NCBI GenBank assembly: GCA_035294565.1
Contig: DATGKR010000152.1
Span: 1-32,665, forward strand
Direction of reading: 5' to 3'
Length of the DNA: 32,665 bases
Source of the DNA: DATGKR01 sp035294565
GTDB lineage: Bacteria; Actinomycetota; Acidimicrobiia; Acidimicrobiales; Palsa-688
The position numbers and the translations under genes are program-made. This document shows, one piece after another, positions 15,195 to 22,859 of this stretch. How positions within the stretch are numbered: position 1 is the stretch's first letter; every line of letters starts with the position of its first letter. The notes below the pieces were generated by a model, which worked only from the letters and a program-made list of their open reading frames with translations, did not search any database and had not been told where the DNA came from.

Positions 15195-15218
15195 CGCCGC
15201 TCCCCCTTGCGAGCGGCG
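15195..15218 (-). promoter_or_regulatory. Leader hairpin before the WxL-like gene
   Basis: The minus strand reads CGCCGCTC, an 8-nt loop GCAAGGGG, then GAGCGGCG: a perfect 8-bp stem ending a few bases before the GGGGG ribosome site. A TTGACA -35-like box (15268-15263) lies further upstream, without a convincing -10. The hairpin could modulate translation or protect the mRNA. It is too small alone to be called a riboswitch. Confidence 0.45.
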
Positions 15219-15423
15219 GTAGATGTATCTGCTTCGAACGTTGTCCGTTGTTGTGTCGGCGTTGTCAATGCGTTGTGATAATGGTCGGCACGACAAGGAG
15301 CCCCCTCAATGGTCCCGACGCGTCATTAGACGGGTGGCATTCGTGACTAGTGCAGGGGGGCGATCGTGACGAACCGGCATTCGCGGCGGGTGGGGCCCGC
15401 GCCCTGCCCGGCGCCGACGGCTT

Positions 15424-15429
15424 GTAAGG
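15424..15429 (+). promoter_or_regulatory. -10-like box of the lipoprotein gene (leaderless)
   Basis: TAAGGT lies 9 bases before GTG 15439, and the sequence between (GGCCCCCCG region) has no Shine-Dalgarno. Transcription would begin at or next to the start codon. The rest of 15219-15438 shows no gene. Confidence 0.4.
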
Positions 15430-15438
15430 TGGCCCCCC

Positions 15439-16656
15439 GTGGCGGCGCGGCGCAGGATCTTGCGAACGGCGGGCGCCGGATCCCTCGCCTGCCTGCTCCT
15501 TCTGTCGCTCGCGGGGTGCACTTCGAAGAGCAGCGCCGCCTCGGCGCGCCCGGACTCGGCGAAGGCAGGCGAGCGGAAGGCTTCGCCGGGATCGTCGTCG
15601 CACGGCGCGGCGGCCGCGGCCGGCGTCCCGGCGTCCCCGGCCGGCCGGGTGACGGCCGCCGCCGCGCCCTTCAGCACCCCGCTCACCGGCCCCCATCTCC
15701 AGCCCGGGTCGAACCCTTCGGTCCTGCCTGGTCCGATCCTCATAGCCGACCGGAACAACAACCGGCTGATCGTCGTGAACCCCGAGGGCCAGATCACCTG
15801 GGAGTGGCCCCAGCCCGGCGACCTCGCGCCCGGCCAGACGTTCATCGCTCCCGACGACGCCTTCTTCACCGCCAACGGCAAGTACATCGTCGCAACCCAG
15901 GAGAGCGACTTCGTCATCACCGTCATCGACGTCGCCACCGGCAAGATCGTCTACCGCTACGGGACCCCGGGCGTGCATGGGATGGGCCCCAACCAGCTGT
16001 GGAACCCCGACGACGCGATGATGCTCCCCGACGGCTACATCATCACCGCGGACATCAAGAACTGCCGGCTGCTCTTGATCGCGCCGGGCGCCCACGTGCC
16101 CGCCCGCATCTACGGGACCAGCACCAACTACTGCTACCACGACCCCCCCACGCGTTGGGGCAGCCCCAACGGCGCCTTCCCGATGACCAACGGCCACTTC
16201 CTCGTCACCGAGATCAACGGCGACTGGGTCGACGAGCTCGGTCTCAACGGCCAGGTCTACAACGAGATCCACCCTCCCGGCGAGACGTACCCCTCGGACT
16301 CCAACGAGGTGAGCCCCGGCGTCTACGTGTCGGTCAGCTACTCCAACCCCGGTGTCCTGGAGACCTTCAACGCCCAGGGGCAGCTCCTGTGGAGGTACCA
16401 CCCGGTCGACGGCGCGCCGCAGCTGAACGAACCGTCCCTGGCCCTGCCCCTGCCCAACGGTGACTTCCTCATGAACGACGACTACAACCACCGGGTGGTG
16501 GTGATCGACCCCGGCACGGACAAGGTGGTGTGGCAGTACGGGCACACCGGCCAGCCCGGGAGCGCGCCCGGCTACCTCGACAAGCCGGACGGAGTAGACC
16601 TGGTCCCGCCCTACTCTCTGATGATGCGCCACGCGGCGACCGTCGGCATGCCCTGA
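15439..16656 (+). CDS. Secreted lipoprotein with beta-propeller (PQQ/NHL-like repeats)
   Basis: A 405-residue protein. The lipoprotein signal peptide has basic MAARRRILR, a hydrophobic core and lipobox LAGC (C27). An Ala/Ser/Pro-rich linker (28-85) leads to a beta-propeller (about 95-400). The repeat blades share a pattern of a short strand, Asp-x-x-Asn and a Gly-rich turn: ILIADRNNNRLIVVNPEGQI, YIITADIKNCRLLLI, HFLVTEINGDWVDEL, NGDFLMNDDYNHRVVVIDP. This resembles arylsulfotransferase-like or NHL propellers. It should be anchored on the outer face of the membrane. Enzymatic activity is not evident and it may be a binding scaffold. GTG start. A hairpin follows the stop. Confidence 0.8.
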   Translation: MAARRRILRTAGAGSLACLLLLSLAGCTSKSSAASARPDSAKAGERKASPGSSSHGAAAAAGVPASPAGRVTAAAAPFSTPLTGPHLQPGSNPSVLPGPILIADRNNNRLIVVNPEGQITWEWPQPGDLAPGQTFIAPDDAFFTANGKYIVATQESDFVITVIDVATGKIVYRYGTPGVHGMGPNQLWNPDDAMMLPDGYIITADIKNCRLLLIAPGAHVPARIYGTSTNYCYHDPPTRWGSPNGAFPMTNGHFLVTEINGDWVDELGLNGQVYNEIHPPGETYPSDSNEVSPGVYVSVSYSNPGVLETFNAQGQLLWRYHPVDGAPQLNEPSLALPLPNGDFLMNDDYNHRVVVIDPGTDKVVWQYGHTGQPGSAPGYLDKPDGVDLVPPYSLMMRHAATVGMP

Positions 16657-16667
16657 TCGGCGCCGGG

Positions 16668-16701
16668 CCCCGAGGAGCGGTTAGCGGCGGGTCCTCCGGG
16701 G
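16668..16701 (+). terminator. Possible hairpin terminator after the lipoprotein gene
   Basis: CCCCGAGGA (16668-16676) can pair with TCCTCCGGGG (16692-16701) as a 9-bp stem with one bulged C and a 15-nt loop. No T-tract follows. It may stop or stabilise transcripts between the lipoprotein and the antiporter. Confidence 0.35.
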
Positions 16702-16703
16702 AA

Positions 16704-16715
16704 GGATGATCATCC
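16704..16715. promoter_or_regulatory. Perfect 12-bp palindrome abutting the antiporter start
   Basis: GGATGATCATCC reads identically on both strands and ends at the base before GTG 16716. The AAGGA just inside its left edge (16702-16706) would be the ribosome site. A protein bound here, or a self-pairing RNA, would block initiation. Could be chance for 12 bases. Confidence 0.35.
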
Positions 16716-18899
16716 GTGTCCAGCCACGACCTGCTCGTGCTCTGGACCCAGCTCGCCGCCCTGCTCCTCGCCGCGCGGGTCCTCGGCGCCGCCGCCGGCC
16801 GCCTCGGCCAGCCGGCGGTGGTCGGCGAGCTGGTCGCCGGCCTGCTGCTTGGCCCGTCGGTGCTCGGCCACGCCTGGCCGGAGGGGTTCCGCTGGCTGTT
16901 CCCCGGGCGGGGGTCGAGCGGTCCGCTGGCGGCCATAACCGCCATCAGCCTGGCCGTCCTCCTCGTTTCGATCGGTGCCGAGACCGACCTCGGCTTGATC
17001 CGTCGGCTCGGCCGGGCGGCTACCTCGGTCACCACAGTGAGCTTCGCAGTCCCGCTGGTCGCAGGCGGGGCGCTGGCCCTGGGCCTGCCGCGCGCCGTGC
17101 GCGGACCCCACGGCGGTGCCGCCCCGTTCGTGATCTTCGTCGCCGGGGCGGTGGCGGTGTCGTCGCTGCCGGTGATCGCCAAGATCGTCACCGACCTCGG
17201 GATCCTCCGCCGCAACGTGGGCCAGCTGGCGATCGCTTCGGGGACGGTGCACGACGCCCTCGGGTTCGTGCTCGTGGCCCTGGCGTCGAGCCTCGCCGGG
17301 GGCGGCTCGGCGGGCGCGGTCGCCGCCGCCCTGGGCGGCGTGGCCGGGGTCAGCCTGTTCGTGCTCACCGCCGGGCAGAGGGTGATCGACTTCTGGCTGC
17401 GCCACGCCCGGCGCCGCGGGCCGGACCTGGCCGCGTCGCTCACGGTCTCGGCGGCGGCGGGGCTGCTCGCCGCTGCCGCCATGCAGGCCTTCGGGGTGGA
17501 AGGGGCGCTGGGGGCGTTCGTGGCGGGCATCGCCCTGGGCAGGTCCCGCTTCCAGCTGGGCCGCGCCATCACCGTGATCGACACTACGACGGCGACGGTC
17601 TTCGCGCCGTTGTACTTCGCCACCGCCGGCCTTCGCGTCGACCTGGGCACGATCGGCGAGCCCGCCGTGGCCCTCTCCTTCGTGGCGCTGACCGCCGTCG
17701 CCGTGGCATCCAAGTTCGCCGCCGGCGCGGCGGGGGCGGCCCTCGCCCGCCTGCCCCGGCGGGAGGTCCTCGCGTTGGGCGTCGCCCTGAACGGCAGGGG
17801 CGCCCTCCAGGTGGTGATCGCCACCGCCGGCCTCGGCCTCGGGGTGCTGACGACGGGGTCCTACACGGCGGTGATCCTCATGTCGATCGTGGCGTCGTTG
17901 TCCGTGCCGCCGCTGCTGCGCGCCTCGCTGTCGGGATGGGCGGGGTCGCCGGAGGAGCAGGAGCGCCTGGATCGCGAGGAGCAGCTGGAGCGCAACGTGA
18001 TCGTCCGCGGCGACCGCCTCCTGCTGGCCACCCGGGGGAGCCGCAGCTCGATCGTCGCCGCCGAGGTGCTCGCCGCCGCCTGGCCCGAGGACACGCCTGC
18101 GACCGTGGTGTCGGTGGGGGACACCGCGGAGGGGGAGTCGGCCGTCCGGGCCATCCTCGGCGTGCTCGGCGAGCGCCGAACGGAGCACCGCCGGCTCGAG
18201 TCGCAGCAGGTGACCGACGAGATCCTCGCCGAAGCGAACCTGGGCTACGGCGTGATCGGGCTCGGAGCCTCCGACGAGCCGTCCGGCGGCCACCTGCTCT
18301 CACCCGTCCTCGACGACCTCCTCCTGCGCAGCCCGCTGCCCATGGTGATAGTCCGGCGACCCCGACTGGCGGACGGCCGCCTGCCGGACGCTTTCTCCAC
18401 CATCGTCGTCCCGGTGAGCGGCACCCCGCCTTCGCGGGCCGCTCAGGAGATCGCGTGCAGCATCGGCAGGACGCTGGGCACCCGCGTGGTCCTGGTGCAC
18501 GTCGTCACCCGCACTGACAGCAGCGACCGGGTGCTGGCCATGACCGGCACCGGTTCGGGGGCGGCCCCTTCGCCGCAGAGGCGGCGCCTCGAGCAGGCCG
18601 AGGGCGCCGCCGAGGTGGTGCTCCGGGGGGCGTGGGAGACGGCGGTGGAGATGGGCGTCGAGCCGGAAGTCGTCGGCCTGCAGGGCCGTTCGGCCGGCGA
18701 CGGGATCCTCTCGGCGGCCGCCGACGCGGGCGCCGACGTGGTGGCGCTGGGGACCACGGTGAGGCAGGTGGAGGGCCGGCCGTTCCTGGGTCACACCGTG
18801 GAGCAGGTCCTCGCCCGCTCGGAGGCGACCGTCATCGTCGTCGCCCTGCCCGAGCACAGCGCACGCCTCGGCGCGGTGATGACCGAGGCCGGCGTCTGA
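16716..18899 (+). CDS. CPA2-family cation/proton antiporter with two C-terminal universal-stress-like domains
   Basis: A 727-residue protein. Residues 1-415 contain about 12 TM helices of the monovalent cation:proton antiporter-2 family: GQPAVVGELVAGLLLGPSVLG early, FVAGAVAVSSLPVIAKIVTD in TM5, and FGVEGALGAFVAGIALGRS. FVAGAVAVSS occupies the ion-binding region, where the family often has charged or polar residues. Two UspA-like domains follow. The first spans about 425-555 (VRGDRLLLATRGSRSS). The second spans about 565-720 (FSTIVVPVSGTPPSRAAQEI, ending GADVVALGTT and ATVIVVALPE), with GTT-x-R resembling the nucleotide-binding loop. Membrane exchanger for Na+ or K+ against H+, possibly gated by nucleotide. 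GTG start at 16716. Confidence 0.88.
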   Translation: MSSHDLLVLWTQLAALLLAARVLGAAAGRLGQPAVVGELVAGLLLGPSVLGHAWPEGFRWLFPGRGSSGPLAAITAISLAVLLVSIGAETDLGLIRRLGRAATSVTTVSFAVPLVAGGALALGLPRAVRGPHGGAAPFVIFVAGAVAVSSLPVIAKIVTDLGILRRNVGQLAIASGTVHDALGFVLVALASSLAGGGSAGAVAAALGGVAGVSLFVLTAGQRVIDFWLRHARRRGPDLAASLTVSAAAGLLAAAAMQAFGVEGALGAFVAGIALGRSRFQLGRAITVIDTTTATVFAPLYFATAGLRVDLGTIGEPAVALSFVALTAVAVASKFAAGAAGAALARLPRREVLALGVALNGRGALQVVIATAGLGLGVLTTGSYTAVILMSIVASLSVPPLLRASLSGWAGSPEEQERLDREEQLERNVIVRGDRLLLATRGSRSSIVAAEVLAAAWPEDTPATVVSVGDTAEGESAVRAILGVLGERRTEHRRLESQQVTDEILAEANLGYGVIGLGASDEPSGGHLLSPVLDDLLLRSPLPMVIVRRPRLADGRLPDAFSTIVVPVSGTPPSRAAQEIACSIGRTLGTRVVLVHVVTRTDSSDRVLAMTGTGSGAAPSPQRRRLEQAEGAAEVVLRGAWETAVEMGVEPEVVGLQGRSAGDGILSAAADAGADVVALGTTVRQVEGRPFLGHTVEQVLARSEATVIVVALPEHSARLGAVMTEAGV

Positions 18900-18933
18900 G
18901 AGCGCCGCCGGCTGCACGTACGGTATGCCCGCT

Positions 18934-19464
18934 TCAGCGCCGGCGGGCGAACCACGACGACAGCAGGGAGGCGCACTCGTCAGAGCGGACGCCTGCCACG
19001 ACGGTCACCTCGTGGTTGAGGCGCGGGTCGGCGCACAGGTTGTACAGGGATCCGCAGGCCCCCGCCTTGGGGTCGGCGGCGCCGAACACCAGGCGGGAGA
19101 CCCGGGCGGCGACGAGGGCGCCGGCGCACATGGGGCACGGCTCGAGCGTGACGAACACCTGGGCGCCGCCGAGCCGCCAGGTGCCGAGCTTCGCCGCCGC
19201 CCGGCGCAGGGCGAGGACCTCGGCGTGGGCGGTCGGGTCGCCGAGCGCCTCGCGGGCGTTGCCGGCTGAGGCCAGCACCGGACCGCCGGCCGCCAGCGCC
19301 CAGCCGGCCCTCGGGCCGCTGTTCTCGGCGGGGCCCCCGCCCAGCACCACGGCGCCCACTGGAACTTCGCCCGCTTCGGCGGCGCGCCTCGCCTCGTCGA
19401 GCGCCAACCCCATCGCCTCGAAGTCCGACAGCTCCCCCGCCCCCTCGGGGCCGCGCGACGCCAA
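18934..19464 (-). CDS. tadA: TadA, tRNA(adenine34) deaminase
   Basis: A 176-residue zinc deaminase that converts A34 to inosine in tRNA-Arg(ACG). TAHAEVLALRRA has the zinc ligand H80 and catalytic E82. TLEPCPMCAGALVAARVSRL has zinc ligands C110 and C113. VFGAADPKAGACGSLYNLCADPRLNHEV is the TadA-specific region that separates it from cytosine and guanine deaminases. An extra segment of about 14 residues (GPAENSGPRAGWAL) sits between the first two strands. The start is uncertain. TTG 19464 leaves the usual N-terminal helix (DFEAMGLALDEARRAA) intact, while ATG 19413 would trim it. It follows the P450 stop by 2 bases, so it shares that transcript. The window's tRNA is Glu, not its substrate. Confidence 0.92.
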   Translation of the reverse strand: MASRGPEGAGELSDFEAMGLALDEARRAAEAGEVPVGAVVLGGGPAENSGPRAGWALAAGGPVLASAGNAREALGDPTAHAEVLALRRAAAKLGTWRLGGAQVFVTLEPCPMCAGALVAARVSRLVFGAADPKAGACGSLYNLCADPRLNHEVTVVAGVRSDECASLLSSWFARRR

Positions 19465-19466
19465 CG

Positions 19467-20633
19467 TCAGTTCGCCCGGAAGGGCAGGCTCTGGTAGCGC
19501 CGGACGAAGTGCCCTCGCGCGAAGATCCCCGCCCCGGCGTCGACGCTGAACTCCGGGCAGCGCGACAAGAGCTCCTCGAGGGTGACCCGCGCCTGCAGCC
19601 TCGCTGCCGCCGCGCCGAGGCAGTGGTGGGAGCCGTAGCCGAAGCCGACGATCGGCCGCGGGTCGCGCCGCACGTCCAGCTCGGCCGCGTCCTCCCCGAA
19701 TCGCCGCTCGTCGCGGTTCGCCGACGCGAAGAGGAGCATGACCCGCCTGCCCTTGGGTATGCGCCCCACCCGGCGCGTGGTGGTGCGCGCCAGCCCCTGG
19801 ACGGGGGAGGTGAGGCGCAGCAGCTCCTCCACGGCGGTGGGGATCGACGACGGGTCCTCGATCAGCACCCTCCTCTGGTCGGGGCGGTCCGTCAACAGCT
19901 CCGCAGCGCCGCCGAGCAGGCCGGTCGTCGTGTCGTTCCCGCCGGTGACCATGGTGAAGGCGAAGCCGAGGACGCTGAGAAGGTCCGCCCCGCCGGCGAC
20001 GAGCGCCGACAACGTGTCGTCCCCCGGCTCGTCCCGCCTCGCCTCGGCGAGCACGCTGAAGAAGTCGAACAGCTCCCCGACCGCCGCCGGGGCGCCGAGG
20101 GGGTCGCCGGCGGCGGTCGCCGCGATGATCGCCTCCGTCCAGGCGTCGAAGCGGGCCCGGTCGGCCTCCGGCACGCCGAGGAAGCGGGCGACGACCATCG
20201 ACGGGAGCGGCTTGAACAGTTCGGCCACCACGTCCCCGCCACCCGCCGTCCTCAGCATCTCGATGCGCTCCACCACGAAGGCGCGAACCTCGGCTTCGAG
20301 GGCTGCGACGCGCCGGGGGGTGAACGCCGCCGACACCAGGCGGCGGAAGGCGGTGTGGTCGGGCGGGTCGAGCATGACGATCGGCCGGACGGTTTCGAGC
20401 CCCGCGGCGGCCATCTCGTCGTAGGAGAAGGTCAGGCCCTTCGCCGAGGAGAACGTCCCGGTGTCCCGGAGGGCGGCGAAGACGTCGTCGAAGCGGGAGA
20501 GGACCCAGTAGTCGCCGTCGACGACGTGGTGCACCGGGTCGTGGTCGCGAAGCGCCCGGTACATGGTGAACGGGTCGCGCCAGCCCTCGCCGCTGCGCGG
20601 CTCGAAACGGACCACCGCCGCATCAGTCGTCAT
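19467..20633 (-). CDS. Cytochrome P450 (first)
   Basis: A 388-residue soluble bacterial-class P450 starting ATG 20633. The I-helix motif is VTGGNDTTTG, K-helix ExxR is EELLR, and the heme loop is GFGYGSHHCLG with axial C338. The N-terminus has no membrane anchor. IVMLDPPDHTAFRRLVSAAF is the C-helix region. It hydroxylates a lipophilic substrate using electrons from a ferredoxin or reductase; the substrate is unknown. The frame continues open far upstream but leaves P450 homology, so the ATG is clear. The gene is separated from the second P450 by a cluster of hairpins and is followed closely by tadA. Confidence 0.94.
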   Translation of the reverse strand: MTTDAAVVRFEPRSGEGWRDPFTMYRALRDHDPVHHVVDGDYWVLSRFDDVFAALRDTGTFSSAKGLTFSYDEMAAAGLETVRPIVMLDPPDHTAFRRLVSAAFTPRRVAALEAEVRAFVVERIEMLRTAGGGDVVAELFKPLPSMVVARFLGVPEADRARFDAWTEAIIAATAAGDPLGAPAAVGELFDFFSVLAEARRDEPGDDTLSALVAGGADLLSVLGFAFTMVTGGNDTTTGLLGGAAELLTDRPDQRRVLIEDPSSIPTAVEELLRLTSPVQGLARTTTRRVGRIPKGRRVMLLFASANRDERRFGEDAAELDVRRDPRPIVGFGYGSHHCLGAAAARLQARVTLEELLSRCPEFSVDAGAGIFARGHFVRRYQSLPFRAN

Positions 20634-20697
20634 GCCGGCAGTCTGCCATCGCCGGCAGGTGAGCCGCCCGCCGGCGGCGAAATAGAAGAGCGGGCTT

Positions 20698-20765
20698 GGA
20701 CGGTGCTGGGGCCGTCCAGGCGGACCGGGCGGTCCCAGGCCCTCAGCCGGCCCGCCCGGCTGAGG
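20698..20765. terminator. Three consecutive hairpins between the P450 genes
   Basis: Hairpin 1: GGACGG (20698-20703) with CCGTCC (20712-20717). Hairpin 2: GGACCG (20722-20727) with CGGTCC (20730-20735), a tight 2-nt loop. Hairpin 3: CCTCAGCCGG (20741-20750) with CCGGCTGAGG (20756-20765), a perfect 10-bp stem with a 5-nt loop. On the minus strand, hairpin 3 comes first after the P450-2 stop at 20792. They likely end or process the P450-2 transcript. No T-run is present. Confidence 0.6.
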
Positions 20766-20791
20766 CGCCGGCGCCGAGCCGGTTGCGGGGC

Positions 20792-22006
20792 TCAGTGGAT
20801 GCGCAGCGGCAGCGAGCGGGGGCCGCGGACCTGGCCCTTGGACCAGGTGACCGCCGAGGGGTCGGCCAGCTCGAACTCGGGGTGGCGGGCCATCCACTCC
20901 TCGAGCGCCACCCTCAGCTCCATGCGCGCCAGGTTGGAGCCGAGACAACGATGGATGCCCAGGCCGAAGGCGGCGTGGCGGTTGTCCTCCCGGTCGAGCC
21001 TCACCTCGTCGGGAGCGTCGAACACCGCCGGGTCCCGGTTGGCGGCGGGGAAGGGCAGCAGCACCCAGTCGTCTTTCCTCATGGGGCACCCGTGGAAGTC
21101 GTGGTCTTCGACGACGAGGCGGGCCATGGTCACCGGGGCGTACGCCCGCAGGAGCTCCTCCACGGCGGTACCCCAGATGTCGGGGTCGCCCGCCAGGCGG
21201 CGCCGGTCGGCGGGGTGCTGGGCGAGATGCCAGAGGGAGGAGCCGATGGCCGACCAGGTGGTGTCGATGCCGGCGATCATGAGGAGCACCATCGTCCCTC
21301 GCACGTGGTCGGGGTGGAGCTTCTGGCCTGCGATCTCCGCTTCGAGCAGGAACGAGGTGAGGTCGTCGCGGGGGTGCGCCCGGTGCTCGGCGATCTGGGC
21401 GTCCATGTACTCGTCGATCTCGCCCCGCTCGAAGATCGACCGGCGCTCCTCGGCGCTCACGTCGACGCTCTCGAGGACCTGGTGGATGAACCGGCGGAAG
21501 ATGTCGGCGTCCTCGAGCGGGAAGCCGAGCATGCCGACGATGACCTTCACCGGTATGTGCTGGGCGAACTCGGCGGCGGCGTCCACCTCGGACCGCCCGG
21601 CGGTGGCTTCGAGCAGCTCCCGGCACACGTCATGGGTGAGCGGCTCCAGGGCGGCGACCCTCTTGGGGGCGAACGCCGGCAGCAGCATCCTGCGGGCCTC
21701 GGCGTGGAACGGCGGGTCGGAGGTGATCGGCGGGGCGGTGCCGATCGGCCTGGGCGGCACTTCGTCGCCCGGCTTTAGCGGGCTCACTACCACCGAGCGC
21801 GAGGTGAAGTGCTCGGTGTCGTAGGCGACCTCCGAGACGAGGGCGTGGGTGGTGGGCAGCCACACGCCGCCGTAGCGGTCGCTGTGCGCCACCGGGCAGT
21901 CGCGCCGGAGGCGGTCCCAGATCGGGTACGGGTCGGCCACCCAGACCGGGTCGGTGTGGTCGAAGTCGGTGGCCCAGTCGGCGACCGGGGAGCGGTCGCC
22001 GCTCAA
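20792..22006 (-). CDS. Cytochrome P450 (second)
   Basis: A 404-residue P450. The TTG at 22006 overlaps the ferredoxin stop (TTGA) and puts LSGDRSPVADWATDFDHTDP at the N-terminus. I-helix: MIAGIDTTWSAIG; ExxR: EELLR; heme loop: AFGLGIHRCLGSNLARME with axial C354. The N-terminal YPIWDRLRRDCPVAHSDRYGGVWLPTTH resembles CYP families of mycobacteria and other actinobacteria. In-operon ferredoxin is its likely electron donor. The substrate is unknown. It is clearly different in sequence from the first P450, so the two are not a tandem duplication. Confidence 0.94.
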   Translation of the reverse strand: MSGDRSPVADWATDFDHTDPVWVADPYPIWDRLRRDCPVAHSDRYGGVWLPTTHALVSEVAYDTEHFTSRSVVVSPLKPGDEVPPRPIGTAPPITSDPPFHAEARRMLLPAFAPKRVAALEPLTHDVCRELLEATAGRSEVDAAAEFAQHIPVKVIVGMLGFPLEDADIFRRFIHQVLESVDVSAEERRSIFERGEIDEYMDAQIAEHRAHPRDDLTSFLLEAEIAGQKLHPDHVRGTMVLLMIAGIDTTWSAIGSSLWHLAQHPADRRRLAGDPDIWGTAVEELLRAYAPVTMARLVVEDHDFHGCPMRKDDWVLLPFPAANRDPAVFDAPDEVRLDREDNRHAAFGLGIHRCLGSNLARMELRVALEEWMARHPEFELADPSAVTWSKGQVRGPRSLPLRIH

Positions 22007-22203
22007 ATGACGTCCTCGACTTCGATGGCGAACTCGGGGCAGTTCGCCGCCGCCCGGCGGGCCTTGTCCTCCAGGCCGGGGGGAACCGTGCCGTCCGCCC
22101 GGGCGCTGGCGTAGCCGAGGTCGTCCACGTCGAACAGCTCCGGCGCCAGGTTGTAGCAGCGGTTGTGACCCTGGCACTTCTCGGGGTCCACCCTCACCCT
22201 CAT
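22003..22203 (-). CDS. Small [3Fe-4S]-type ferredoxin with a His in the cluster motif
   Basis: A 66-residue ferredoxin of the kind found beside actinobacterial P450s. Cluster residues are C10, H13 and C16 in CQGHNRC, plus C55 in ANCPEFAIEV. The second position is His rather than Cys, as in the P450-associated group where a non-Cys residue is common. It transfers one electron at a time to P450-2 and perhaps P450-1; no ferredoxin reductase gene is in the window. ATG at 22203 overlaps the GNAT gene stop and its own stop overlaps P450-2 by 4 bases, so the set is translationally coupled. Confidence 0.92.
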   Translation of the reverse strand: MRVRVDPEKCQGHNRCYNLAPELFDVDDLGYASARADGTVPPGLEDKARRAAANCPEFAIEVEDVI

Positions 22204-22841
22204 CTCCCTGCCTCCCATCCAGCCTTGCGGCGCATCGTGAACAACGGCGGCCCATTCCGAACGGGCCTCAGCTCCCTTTCCACCTCGTAGCCGAAGCGGC
22301 GGTAGTAGGGCACGTTCTCCGGTTTCTGGGTCTCCAGGTAACAGTCCAGCCCCTCCCGGTCGGCGCGCTCGAGCATGTCCCGCTGCAGGAGGGTGCCGAT
22401 CCCGCTGCGCTGGACCGAAGGGTCGACCACGAGAAGGAACAGGTACCACAGCGGCTCCTTGGGATGGTGCTTTTCTATGGCCAGCAGGTAGCGGGCGCCT
22501 CTGAGGAGCGCCAGCGGCCTGATGACCATCGCCCTGAAGGCGCCGGCCAGCTGGCGGGCCTGCCCGGCGAGCGGCGGCGGGTAGGCGCCGGGCGGGGCCA
22601 CCACCGACAGGCCCATCAGCCGCCCGTCTTTGTCCCGCGCGCCGGTGACCACGCTGGCCGGGCCGGCGCCGGCGATCGCCGCCCGCCAGAAGAGGGCGAG
22701 CCCCCGGGCGCGGGTGATGCCCATCGGGTCGAGGAACTCGAAGAAAGGGTCGTGGTGGAACGCCCGGGCGGCGACCATCGCCGCTTCGTGCAGATCCTTG
22801 CCGCTGCGCCTCACCGGCACGAGCTCGACCTGTGTTCTCAT
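22200..22841 (-). CDS. GNAT-family N-acetyltransferase
   Basis: A 213-residue protein. FLLVVDPSVQRSGIGTLLQRDM holds the acetyl-CoA pyrophosphate loop (Q/RxxGxG/A: QRSGIG) in motif A. LDCYLETQKPENVPYYRRFGYEV is motif B, characteristic of GNATs with a terminal ENVPYYRRFGY. The substrate is unknown. It is the first gene of the ferredoxin-P450 operon, with ATG 22841. TATCGT ends 6 bases upstream of the ATG without a Shine-Dalgarno, so transcription may be leaderless. The context suggests acetylation of a product or precursor of P450-2, but that is inference. Confidence 0.88.
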   Translation of the reverse strand: MRTQVELVPVRRSGKDLHEAAMVAARAFHHDPFFEFLDPMGITRARGLALFWRAAIAGAGPASVVTGARDKDGRLMGLSVVAPPGAYPPPLAGQARQLAGAFRAMVIRPLALLRGARYLLAIEKHHPKEPLWYLFLLVVDPSVQRSGIGTLLQRDMLERADREGLDCYLETQKPENVPYYRRFGYEVERELRPVRNGPPLFTMRRKAGWEAGR

Positions 22842-22859
22842 GGCGCCACGATAGGTTGG

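Noticed and set aside
15180..15300. Riboswitch before the WxL-like gene
   Set aside because: Only one simple hairpin is seen; no conserved aptamer core could be recognised.
20634..21626. Long N-terminal extension of the first P450
   Set aside because: It runs across the hairpin cluster and antisense-like sequence of the second P450; the ATG at 20633 fits the family start.
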